Assembly: GCA_946406115.1 (NCBI GenBank)
Contig: OX291547.1
Coordinates: 19,941,001-20,005,000 of the forward strand
DNA: 64,000 bases
Origin: Apoda limacodes
Lineage: Eukaryota; Arthropoda; Insecta; Lepidoptera; Limacodidae
Direction of reading: 5' to 3'
The first letter of the stretch is position 1; each line of letters opens with the position of its first letter. Positions 56,823-64,000 of this stretch are shown here, in pieces. The notes beneath the pieces were generated by a model that was given only the letters and a program-made list of their open reading frames with translations, did not search any database and was not told the DNA's origin. The position numbers and the translations under genes are program-made.

Positions 56823-57494
56823 ATGTCTTTCACGCTGTCAATATCTGGATTCACATCAAGCTTAAATACTTGTTATTCTCCTGCTCTACAGTTAGACGGA
56901 GATTACGAATGTGGTCTTTTATACTTTTCTACTTTTAACTCTATTCCAAACGTTGAAAGTAAAAATAATAAATTTCATTATGGTGATAATGAAGTGATTG
57001 AAATTCCTGAAGGATCTTATGAACTACAGGACATTTGTGACTATATAAAGAAAAACATTAGAAGCAGCACCTTTAGTTTGACTTGTAACAATAATACTTT
57101 ACGTACTGTAATTTGTTGCTCTAAAGACATTCATTTTGAAAAAGAAAATTCTATTGGGAGTATTCTCGGATACAATAAAAAAACATTACAAAAGAATAAA
57201 TTTCATGAATCACAGATCCCAGTCAGTATTCTTTCTACCACTGTTGTCCGAGTTGAATGTGATATTGTCTGTGGATCCTTTATTAATGGAATTCCAAGCC
57301 ACATAATCCATGAATTTGCACCTAATGTTCCGCCTGGATATAGAATTATTGAGGTACCAAAGAATATAATATATTTTCCGATTAATCAAAAGACTATCAG
57401 TAGTGTAAATATAAAAATTTTAGATTCACAGAACAAGTTAGTTAATTTTCGGGGAGAAGAGGTACTACTGTACCTACATCTGAAGAAAAAATGA
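56823..57494 (+). CDS. Penton / minor capsid protein (single jelly-roll)
   Basis: 223 residues matching the Polinton penton family: CGLLYFSTFNSIPNV near the N-terminus, IEIPEGSYELQDICDYI (about 60-77), SIGSILGY, then HIIHEFAPNVPPGYRIIEVP and the family's C-terminal signature VNFRGEEVLLYLHLK. It forms the capsid vertices next to the double jelly-roll major protein. Its TGA overlaps the ATG of the small gene downstream (57491-57494). Intact. Confidence 0.9.
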   Translation: MSFTLSISGFTSSLNTCYSPALQLDGDYECGLLYFSTFNSIPNVESKNNKFHYGDNEVIEIPEGSYELQDICDYIKKNIRSSTFSLTCNNNTLRTVICCSKDIHFEKENSIGSILGYNKKTLQKNKFHESQIPVSILSTTVVRVECDIVCGSFINGIPSHIIHEFAPNVPPGYRIIEVPKNIIYFPINQKTISSVNIKILDSQNKLVNFRGEEVLLYLHLKKK

Positions 57495-57661
57495 TAGACT
57501 TTCACCAAATTAATATAAATTCTTTTTCACGACCAAAGAAGCTCAGAAACATACAGGTAATTCGCAAAAGAGCACCTGTGTCACTAACATCTACTAACTT
57601 AAAAAAAAAATTAAGTGTTGAAAATAAAGACTTTTTAAAATTAATTGGATTACTAAAATGA
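57491..57661 (+). CDS. Small basic 56-residue gene between penton and capsid
   Basis: Begins MIDFHQINI and contains a basic stretch SRPKKLRNIQVIRKRAP; ends with a hydrophobic LKLIGLLK. It is linked by ATGA overlaps to the penton upstream (57491-57494) and the major capsid gene downstream (57658-57661), which strongly supports it as real. Function unknown. Small basic proteins at this place could bind DNA or act as a capsid cement or scaffold (inference). Confidence 0.72.
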   Translation: MIDFHQININSFSRPKKLRNIQVIRKRAPVSLTSTNLKKKLSVENKDFLKLIGLLK

Positions 57662-58868
57662 GTGTATTAAACGTAGCGCAACCTATAGTATTTGATAATA
57701 CTATAGAAAGCATGGAAATTCATTCGTATAAGCCATATATCACTACTTTTAATAAAAATGATGAAATAAGAATACCTATCAACCAACAAGACTTGTACGT
57801 ATTGCCATCAGCGAGTACAATATACCTAGAAGGAATGGTCATCGTTAAAAAAGGAGATCTAAAAGATGTTGCAACTAGCGTTAATTTTACTAACAACCCC
57901 ATTTTATTTCTGTTTCAAGATGTTCGCTATGAACTTAACGGAGTTGAAATAGATAGAATTAAAAATGCTGGTATAACAACAACTATAAAATCATTTTTGT
58001 CTATGAATGAAAATGAATCAAAAATTTCGAAAGCATGGGGTTGGGATATAGATGGAACAAAAAATACAAGATCAGGGAATTTTGCAGTGTCTATACCACT
58101 GAACAAAATGCTTGGATTTGCTGAGGATTATAATAAAATAATAATGAATTGTAGACATGAGCTAATACTTTTACGCAGCAATACTAATCTAAACGCAATA
58201 AAACTAAACACTGGAGAAGTAATAGATGATATCATACTTAAAAAAATTGTTTGGCGTGTTCCACATGTAAAAGTTTCCGATCGAGAAAAACTAAATCTAT
58301 TAAAATATCTAGAAAAAGATAGTTCAATCAACTTGTTATTCCGAAACTGGGACTTGTATGAATATCCCTTATTACCAAAAACAACAAAACATACATGGGT
58401 AATTAAAACGTCTTCACAAATAGAAAAACCGAGATATGCTGTTATTGCATTTCAGACAGACCGAAAAAATAAATCAGAAAAAGACATGTCACACTTCGAT
58501 CACTGCAATATAAGAGAAGTTAAAGTATTTTTGAATTCAGTGTATTTTCCCTATGAGGGTCTTAATGTTCGATTTGATGAGGATAAATTTGCTTTATTAT
58601 ATGAACAATACACTAGATTTCAACAGTCTTACTACGGACGACGTCCTGAACCCTTGCTAAGTTATAAAGAATTTAGAGATAAAGTACCGTTATACGTTAT
58701 AGATTGCTCAAGACAGAACGATACACTTTAAACTGGCCCAGTTGATGTTCGTATCGAAATAGAGAGTGATAAAGATATACCAAATCTAACTTTGCGTATT
58801 GTTTGTTATTAAACGATTGCATATTTGAATACAAACCCTTAAGCGGTATAGTGAAAAAAATATCATGA
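57658..58868 (+). pseudogene. Polinton major capsid protein (double jelly-roll), C-terminus broken
   Basis: The frame 57658-58731 (357 codons) matches the Polinton/adintovirus hexon-like protein: RIPINQQDLYVLPSAS, FLFQDVRYELNGVEID, WGWDIDGTKNTRSGNF, IVWRVPHVKVSD, FQTDRKNK and PLLSYKEFRD...YVIDCSRQND. A TAA at 58729-58731 stops it early. The same frame then runs 26 codons to 58810-58812 with family-like PVDVRIEIE. From about 58788 another frame carries the expected end (AYCLLLND, SGIVKKI) and stops with TGA at 58866-58868, overlapping the next gene's ATG. So there are two lesions: a nonsense codon and a one-base-type frameshift near 58783-58790. Confidence 0.9.
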
Positions 58869-59374
58869 ATATTACCGGACCTATTTTCGTAGACTTACAA
58901 GGCTTTAAGGATTCTCATAATAAATTTATTGTAAAAGAATTTGCCTTGGCTACCTCAGAATACACTCAAGTATTTCTAATAAAACCACCATATCCCTTTT
59001 CTTATTTGACTAAGGAAGAAAAAAGAAATGTATCTTGGTTAGAAAGTAATCGCGGTATTTATTGGAGTGACGGTTACATAGATTATCAAGAATTTAGAAA
59101 ACTTATCAAACTAATTTTAAAACACCAATATTTGCTTTTGAAGGGTAGAGAAAAAATCCTATGGATTAATGAACTTTGTACAGAATGTAATGTTGAAGAT
59201 ATTGCAGAAAAGGGATGCCCTAATTTTCCTAATTTGTACAGCACCTATTCTAAAGGGCAAAAAAACAAATGTTTTAATCATAGAAAATATTGTGCTCTGG
59301 AAAATGTTATTTGTATTAAGAAATGGTGCAATGAAAATGTGGACGTTAAAAATAAAAAACTTGAATTAGTTTAA
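58865..59374 (+). CDS. Conserved Polinton protein of unknown function
   Basis: 169 residues. The N-terminus (GPIFVDLQGFKDSHNKFIVKEFAL) is a pattern I associate with an uncharacterised protein family in insect Polintons and related genomes. Its strand pattern is reminiscent of RNase H-like nucleases, which I cannot confirm. A Cys/His-rich C-terminal part (CTECNVEDIAEKGC, CFNHRKYCALENVICIKKWC) may bind zinc. It is the last plus-strand gene, and its ATG overlaps the ancestral capsid stop. Intact. Confidence 0.7.
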   Translation: MNITGPIFVDLQGFKDSHNKFIVKEFALATSEYTQVFLIKPPYPFSYLTKEEKRNVSWLESNRGIYWSDGYIDYQEFRKLIKLILKHQYLLLKGREKILWINELCTECNVEDIAEKGCPNFPNLYSTYSKGQKNKCFNHRKYCALENVICIKKWCNENVDVKNKKLELV

Positions 59375-59729
59375 AATATAATAGTTTAGTTTTTTCATTT
59401 GTGTACAAATGTATAATATAAGTATTAAGTATTAAAATATATTAACTAAGTATAAGTATTTTGCTTAACTAAGTTTAAGTATTTTTATTAAGAAAATTCA
59501 ATAAATGTTATAACAATAAAACATTTTTTATTTAATTTCTATTCCTAAAGAGACATTACATATCTTAATGTTTGTACATGACAAAATCGTTTATTTACAA
59601 TACAAAAAAAGAAAAATATTATATATTCTTTGCCTCAGGTATATCTGAAAGACAAGGAAAATAATTAGATTTTCTGTAAATTTTGAAAGTAAAAGCAAAA
59701 ATAGGAAAGTTTATACATACCTCTGCTCA
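59375..59729. terminator. Convergent A/T-rich 3' region with poly-A signals
   Basis: Lies where plus- and minus-strand genes meet. AATAAA at 59500-59505 and 59515-59520 could end plus-strand transcripts; TTTATT/TTATTT on the same stretch could serve minus-strand ones. Just upstream is a 'taagtatt' tandem stretch (59420-59480). No gene is seen. Confidence 0.5.
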
Positions 59730-59963
59730 TTAAATTTTCTCAGTTTGTTTTCCCAACTCTGTCGAAATAAGGAAAAGGGAATGCAGTACAGAATTCATCA
59801 CTGGGTCATTTTCACTTTCTGCATGATAACTTGTTTTTACAATTGTTCTGCTTTCCACAACGTTTGGTAGTTCTGTTAATTGACTAATTTCGATTTTGAC
59901 CACATACTTTAAAACTTTGCCTACTGAAAAAGCGATATAATTTGCCTTTTGGTAATTAGACAT
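59730..59963 (-). CDS. Small unknown protein, 77 residues
   Basis: Begins MSNYQKANYIAFSVGKVLKYVVKIEI and has a Ser/Thr/Glu-rich second half. No recognised domain. It lies in the minus-strand gene group with a clean ATG and no better overlapping frame, so it may be a real small Polinton gene; chance cannot be excluded. Confidence 0.4.
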   Translation of the reverse strand: MSNYQKANYIAFSVGKVLKYVVKIEISQLTELPNVVESRTIVKTSYHAESENDPVMNSVLHSLFLISTELGKQTEKI

Positions 59964-60374
59964 ATTTTAAAATTATAATAAAGACGTGTTAACGAATCGA
60001 CACCTTTTAATTATGTGATTTATTTTTCATATAATGCAACAATCTGTTTGCGTCATACAGGTTTCAAATAAAAACTTGTTGGTTCATGTATGTTAGATAT
60101 CGTATGACCGGCTGCCTACACCGAAGACATCTTGAATATCGAAATGTATCTGAATCAGCATAAATTTTCTTTTCTAACGTTCGTAATAAAATAGTTAAAG
60201 TTTTTTTGTTTGTCTGTCTGTCACAAATGCTAATTATATCTACCAACATTCTTTATCTAAAGGTTTACACTAAAGTTGGACTTAGATTAATAAAACAACA
60301 TTTTCAAATAGGTACATTTTATTGTTATTATAAAAAAATCACAAAATTATAAAAAACACAAAATCCAAAAAAAA
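59964..60374. other. Non-coding spacer between minus-strand genes
   Basis: AT-rich. TTTATT at about 60317-60322 could act as a poly-A signal (AATAAA on the minus strand) for the polymerase/188-codon unit. A 61-codon frame at 60064-60249 has no support. Confidence 0.4.
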
Positions 60375-60899
60375 TTAACAACAAGTCAAATAGTTATAAA
60401 AATATGAACTACCAAAAAGTAAAAGTTCTTGCACAGCTAAAACGTTAGATTTACTTTTATAAAAATGAAGTACCATTTCAATTTGACTGACAGTTAGGGT
60501 ATTATAACAAGCTAAATTATTTTTTATATTATGTACAAAATGACTAACTATTACATAGTCATGCTTAAGTAAATATTTTAATCTTAATTCTACACAATGA
60601 CAAAATGTACTAAGAGCACCACAAATTAAAGAAATCACATTTTCAGGACAACGTTTTTCACAAAAAAGAAGTTGGTATAGAATAGTCATGTTGTCTATAC
60701 ATTTCGAGTTGATTTCAATGTAAATTCTGTGCCATTCCTTAGTAGTAATAAATAAATCATAATTCTCGCTATTGACAAGGATATGAATTTGTGGTAAAAA
60801 ATTATTGACTGCCCATAATCCTGTAGTTACATAAATATTATTTGAATATACATAATTATGTTTTGAAATAATAATATCGGTTAAATAACTTTCTGCCAT
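60375..60899 (-). CDS. Unknown Polinton protein downstream of PolB
   Basis: I choose the ATG at 60899 (MAESYLTDIII), which begins 18 bases after the polB stop; an upstream ATG at 60941 in the same frame would overlap polB by 25 bases. The product is about 174 residues, largely helical, with Cys-rich spots (CEKRCPENVISLIC, FCHCVEL) and the phrase TTKEWHRIYIEI. No family recognised. Position suggests co-expression with polB. Confidence 0.6.
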   Translation of the reverse strand: MAESYLTDIIISKHNYVYSNNIYVTTGLWAVNNFLPQIHILVNSENYDLFITTKEWHRIYIEINSKCIDNMTILYQLLFCEKRCPENVISLICGALSTFCHCVELRLKYLLKHDYVIVSHFVHNIKNNLACYNTLTVSQIEMVLHFYKSKSNVLAVQELLLFGSSYFYNYLTCC

Positions 60900-60916
60900 C
60901 TTCGCAACAGTGATAT

Positions 60917-63900
60917 TCAGAAAAATGAGCAATGTCCCCAAGCAAACGTTTTTATGTTGTCTTCCATTATTCGACGTTTTTCGTCATTGGAAGACAAAGC
61001 TACTTTGTTAACAGATCTTGTAAATATTTCATGTTTAAGAGACTTAAAAAAAACATTTTTTCTTCGTAGGATTTTGTCTTTTTTCTTCAAAGACTTATAA
61101 TAGTCATTGAAATGAACACCATTTAAAACATATTTTTGAACACCTTTAGCCTTTTTTATTTCGCACGATTCCGTTCTAATACAATATAACTTAGATCGCA
61201 ACCCAACAAACTCTACAATATTTTGACCTCCTAATTCATCTTTAAACAAACCTGGCACTTTTTTGTTGACGCGTTCAATTTGATATTTATTTGGCTCCGA
61301 GTAGTTACTTGTATCAAAATAGTGCTTTAAATTTAGCTTTAAATGCTTATAGAAGTCTTTTGTTTCTATTGAATATAAAAAACTATCAGTATCGGTATAA
61401 CACATTTTTAAATTAGAGCCGTAAAAAGGTTTCATAATAGTATAGTGAAAATTATACATATGGCTTTTGGATAGTTCTAAGACTGTGAAACCTATGTATA
61501 TAGGTTTATCAAGGACTACTTTTTCTGGTTTCAATTGAACAGCTACACAATTTTCGGTAAATGTAGTTGAACTATGAAAGTTAGGTCTAGATATTAACTG
61601 CTCTGCACAGTAATTTTTTTTTGTCTTGTTTTTATCATCACTCCATTGATTTACTATTTTAACGTCTAATCTATTCTCTGTGTTTTCCAAAGTTTTTCCA
61701 AATATGCTGTTATTCATTAGTTTGAAAAAGTCTTGTTCAAATACAGATTTAGCTTGTTGCCTTAGTTTAGTGTTTAGGTCAATATAGTCTTTTAGATAAG
61801 GGCTTTGTTTGAATTTTATTACTCGATGCACGGTAGTCAACTTAAGTCCCGCTTTTAAACACAGTTTCAAATGGACGTAATGAATAACGTAAAAAAATTT
61901 GTCGTATAAATTAGGAATCAATTTTGATGTTTTTGAACCGGGTGGAACACATTTTTGAGGACAGAACGGTAAATCATTGTGTGAATCATGAAGTTCTTCT
62001 GGATATTCGATATCTACTTCTAAAATGTACCCATATTCGTTTTCGTCTGGTATTTTGCAAACGTTTAATTCATCGATTTCTCGTCTATCTAATAGTCTAA
62101 AATCAGAATATGGTAAGTATGCGCACATAGCGTAACCATATAAATTGTTACAATCAATATAAATAAGGTACTTCTCAGGTTCAGCAGGGTTATAATTATT
62201 TAAATACTTATTGTTGGCTTTTGCGAACCGCGTAGAACATAAGCATACTCCTCCCCGTATTCCTTTTTGAAGCAGTCGAATGATTTCTAGATCATTAATA
62301 AGTTCTAATTTAATATTAGTTTTTAATAACATGCTGTCCCAGCTCAAAGCAGGAGCTGTCAAATAATAAGCAGCATCGACTTCGAAATTTAACCTACAAG
62401 TAGCTCGAAATTTTTGAAAAACATCGGCTAATAATAAAATATCCGTAAGTAGGTACAGATCTGTGTATTTCCCTAAATTTTGAATCTTAAACGTATTCCA
62501 AACCTTAAGGGCGTGATTATAGTCCTCTTTAGAGATATTTTGATTTGTTAGTGTACAAAAAAAATCTTCATAGGACGGTAAGTTAGTTTCGTCATACGAT
62601 TTCCAGCTTTTCATATATTCATACGGATATACTCCTTTGCGTCTCAACAATTTAAACTTTGTTTTATTCGTAAAAAACTTAGACAAGTTGACCAAGTCTA
62701 TGGTAATTAAATTTTCCGCTAACTTTTGTAAACTAGCTCCTAAAAATTTAAATGAATCTACAAAACGGACTGGAACAAAGCTTCCTTCTTCGGTTGAAAA
62801 AAACTTTGTAAATGAAATGTAATTTTCTTTAGTTTTAGCTATAACTTTTATTTTGCCACGAATATCTCCCAGCTCACGTATAAATAAATGTGCATCGTAG
62901 CCTGAAAGGTTGTGAAAAAACACTGGAATGAATTTTGGTAATTGGAAATGTATATTGCAGTAAGAATGTGCGGCACCCCTATATTTGCCTGTTAGGTGGT
63001 CATGATCTCTTACTTTATCATCAAATAACAATTGGGAGCAAATAGAACAGTCTCTGGCATTAGTGAAATCTTTTGAATTATTTTCGGTAAATATCAATGG
63101 CACAGGATTTTTCAAAATTTTATATATCTTTAGAACGTCGCGTTGAAGATATTCTATAAATTTCTCAACACAGTTTGGACCCCGATATGACACATATTTA
63201 TTTAAAGAAGTATCGTACGAGCATACAATGTAATAACCAAACGCGGCAGGAACATGTTTTTGCAAGTCTGACGTAAAACCACCTTTGTTAAAAGTTTGAT
63301 TTGTTTGGCATGGTTCTAAAAAACATTCGAAATCTGCATAAATGACAAAGGGTACGTCTTGCATACGCTCAAAATGCGTAAACTGTAAAATTGAGCCTTT
63401 ATTAGGCAATTTAGTCGATACCCCTCCACATACATGCTCATCAAAATTAGTTTTACAATTAAAAAAAAGCAAGCAGTCATCACAAAAAAAGATTTTCCCA
63501 TGATGTTTAGTAGTTTGGGATCTAACCAATCGTTCCAAGTTTTTAATTAGACAGTAATGACTACGGGACTTATTTTGCAAGAATAGAAGATTGACATGAC
63601 GCTTTTTTCTATGTGTTGTTCTATACAATGATCCAATTATTTTATTATTGGAATTCAAGCCGTAAACGTTGACACTAATTCTGTGATTATTTTTTTCAAA
63701 TATTTTAATGTCCGAGAATGTCGCCGGAAATGCCATATTTTTGGTGTTAAGTACATCTTCGAAGTGAGGATAAGACGTAGTTCTGTCTGCGTTTGATTTA
63801 GCTGGGAACAATGCTGCAATTATACTCCACAAAAAACAAAAATTATCGTTATTTTTTACATTAATACAAGCTTTTTTATATTTTACATATTTTGGCAATT

Positions 63901-64000
63901 CAATAAAACTCGAAGCTCTTAAAGGTGAATACCGATTTAAATTAATTTCTAAATACAGGCTTTTTAAAAATGACCACCCACTGTCCTTCTCTTGGAATTC
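60917..64000 (-). CDS. Protein-primed DNA polymerase B, 5' end beyond the window
   Basis: Family B polymerase that replicates Polintons from protein-primed ends. The frame is open to the last base: upstream of TTG 63898 it continues 34 codons (family-like QEKDSGWSF) with no ATG, so the N-terminus is outside. Order seen: N-terminal block (NDNFCFLWSIIAALFP), zinc-type HNH-like motif (CSICSQL...VRDHDHLTGKYRGAAH...C), exonuclease motifs Exo I YADFECF (~63340), Exo II HNLSGYDAH (~62905), Exo III LTDILLLADVF (~62440). The palm follows with motif A CNNLYGYAM (~62145), motif B KLMNNSIFGKT (~61700), motif C YTDTDS (~61390) and KAKGVQK. All catalytic residues are present and no stop interrupts about 1,027 visible codons. 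Confidence 0.95.
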   Translation of the reverse strand, partial: EFQEKDSGWSFLKSLYLEINLNRYSPLRASSFIELPKYVKYKKACINVKNNDNFCFLWSIIAALFPAKSNADRTTSYPHFEDVLNTKNMAFPATFSDIKIFEKNNHRISVNVYGLNSNNKIIGSLYRTTHRKKRHVNLLFLQNKSRSHYCLIKNLERLVRSQTTKHHGKIFFCDDCLLFFNCKTNFDEHVCGGVSTKLPNKGSILQFTHFERMQDVPFVIYADFECFLEPCQTNQTFNKGGFTSDLQKHVPAAFGYYIVCSYDTSLNKYVSYRGPNCVEKFIEYLQRDVLKIYKILKNPVPLIFTENNSKDFTNARDCSICSQLLFDDKVRDHDHLTGKYRGAAHSYCNIHFQLPKFIPVFFHNLSGYDAHLFIRELGDIRGKIKVIAKTKENYISFTKFFSTEEGSFVPVRFVDSFKFLGASLQKLAENLITIDLVNLSKFFTNKTKFKLLRRKGVYPYEYMKSWKSYDETNLPSYEDFFCTLTNQNISKEDYNHALKVWNTFKIQNLGKYTDLYLLTDILLLADVFQKFRATCRLNFEVDAAYYLTAPALSWDSMLLKTNIKLELINDLEIIRLLQKGIRGGVCLCSTRFAKANNKYLNNYNPAEPEKYLIYIDCNNLYGYAMCAYLPYSDFRLLDRREIDELNVCKIPDENEYGYILEVDIEYPEELHDSHNDLPFCPQKCVPPGSKTSKLIPNLYDKFFYVIHYVHLKLCLKAGLKLTTVHRVIKFKQSPYLKDYIDLNTKLRQQAKSVFEQDFFKLMNNSIFGKTLENTENRLDVKIVNQWSDDKNKTKKNYCAEQLISRPNFHSSTTFTENCVAVQLKPEKVVLDKPIYIGFTVLELSKSHMYNFHYTIMKPFYGSNLKMCYTDTDSFLYSIETKDFYKHLKLNLKHYFDTSNYSEPNKYQIERVNKKVPGLFKDELGGQNIVEFVGLRSKLYCIRTESCEIKKAKGVQKYVLNGVHFNDYYKSLKKKDKILRRKNVFFKSLKHEIFTRSVNKVALSSNDEKRRIMEDNIKTFAWGHCSFF

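Larger units (their letters stand above)
50430..64000. mobile_element. Polinton/Maverick (adintovirus-like) element, right end outside window
   Basis: One block holds a packaging ATPase, retroviral-type integrase, PLA2-like protein, adenain-like protease, penton, major capsid protein and protein-primed DNA polymerase B, the defining set of Polintons and adintoviruses. Plus-strand genes (51.0-59.4 kb) and minus-strand genes (64.0-59.7 kb) converge. The left boundary is an estimate between the GC-rich LINE tail and the ATPase gene; 50448-50660 repeats are the candidate terminal region. The right terminal repeat must lie beyond 64000 because polB is still open there. At least three genes are broken, so this copy is an endogenous relic. 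Confidence 0.93.

Overview
The window is AT-rich animal nuclear DNA, most probably from a moth or butterfly. The evidence is one spliced host gene with GT/AG introns, tRNA-derived SINEs, many 5'-truncated LINE copies and small inverted-repeat elements of kinds familiar from Lepidoptera. No bacterial features are present. Species cannot be named from the sequence.

Region by region. 1-28.5 kb is intergenic or intronic DNA with no host gene that I can support. It holds fragments of one jockey/CR1-group LINE (here 'family A', 3' end TTAGTGGTAT plus poly-A), SINEs, two short inverted-repeat elements, 5S-rRNA-like pieces, a fold-back element split by a LINE, and periodic dispersed repeats. 29.2-35.1 kb carries, on the minus strand, three exons of a diverged NDUFV2 (24-kDa subunit of respiratory complex I); the first and last exons lie outside what I can find. 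Its introns contain two copies of one LINE 3' region in opposite orientation, which form a large inverted repeat. 37.1-42.5 kb is a nearly complete I-clade-like LINE on the minus strand ('family B': zinc-knuckle ORF1; ORF2 with endonuclease, reverse transcriptase and RNase H, split by one in-frame TAG). 43-50.4 kb is repeat-rich, with a 1.76-kb element bounded by about 150-bp inverted repeats and a GC-rich LINE tail.

From about 50.4 kb to beyond the right edge lies a Polinton/Maverick (adintovirus-like) element, a virus-like DNA transposon. On the plus strand, in order: packaging ATPase, an acidic conserved protein, a small spike-like protein, integrase, a phospholipase A2-like/pX-like protein, adenain-like protease, penton, a 56-codon gene, major capsid protein and a conserved unknown. 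On the minus strand, converging from the right: protein-primed DNA polymerase B (its 5' part runs off the window) and two small genes. The genes are packed with ATGA stop-start overlaps, as in a viral genome. Together they would replicate (PolB), integrate (integrase), build a capsid (major capsid protein, penton, protease), package DNA (ATPase) and possibly breach a membrane (PLA2).

This copy is decaying but young. A family A LINE sits inside the ATPase gene. The integrase has an in-frame stop and an Asp-to-Asn change at a catalytic position. The capsid gene has a nonsense codon and a frameshift near its end. PolB, penton, protease and the PLA2 gene remain open.
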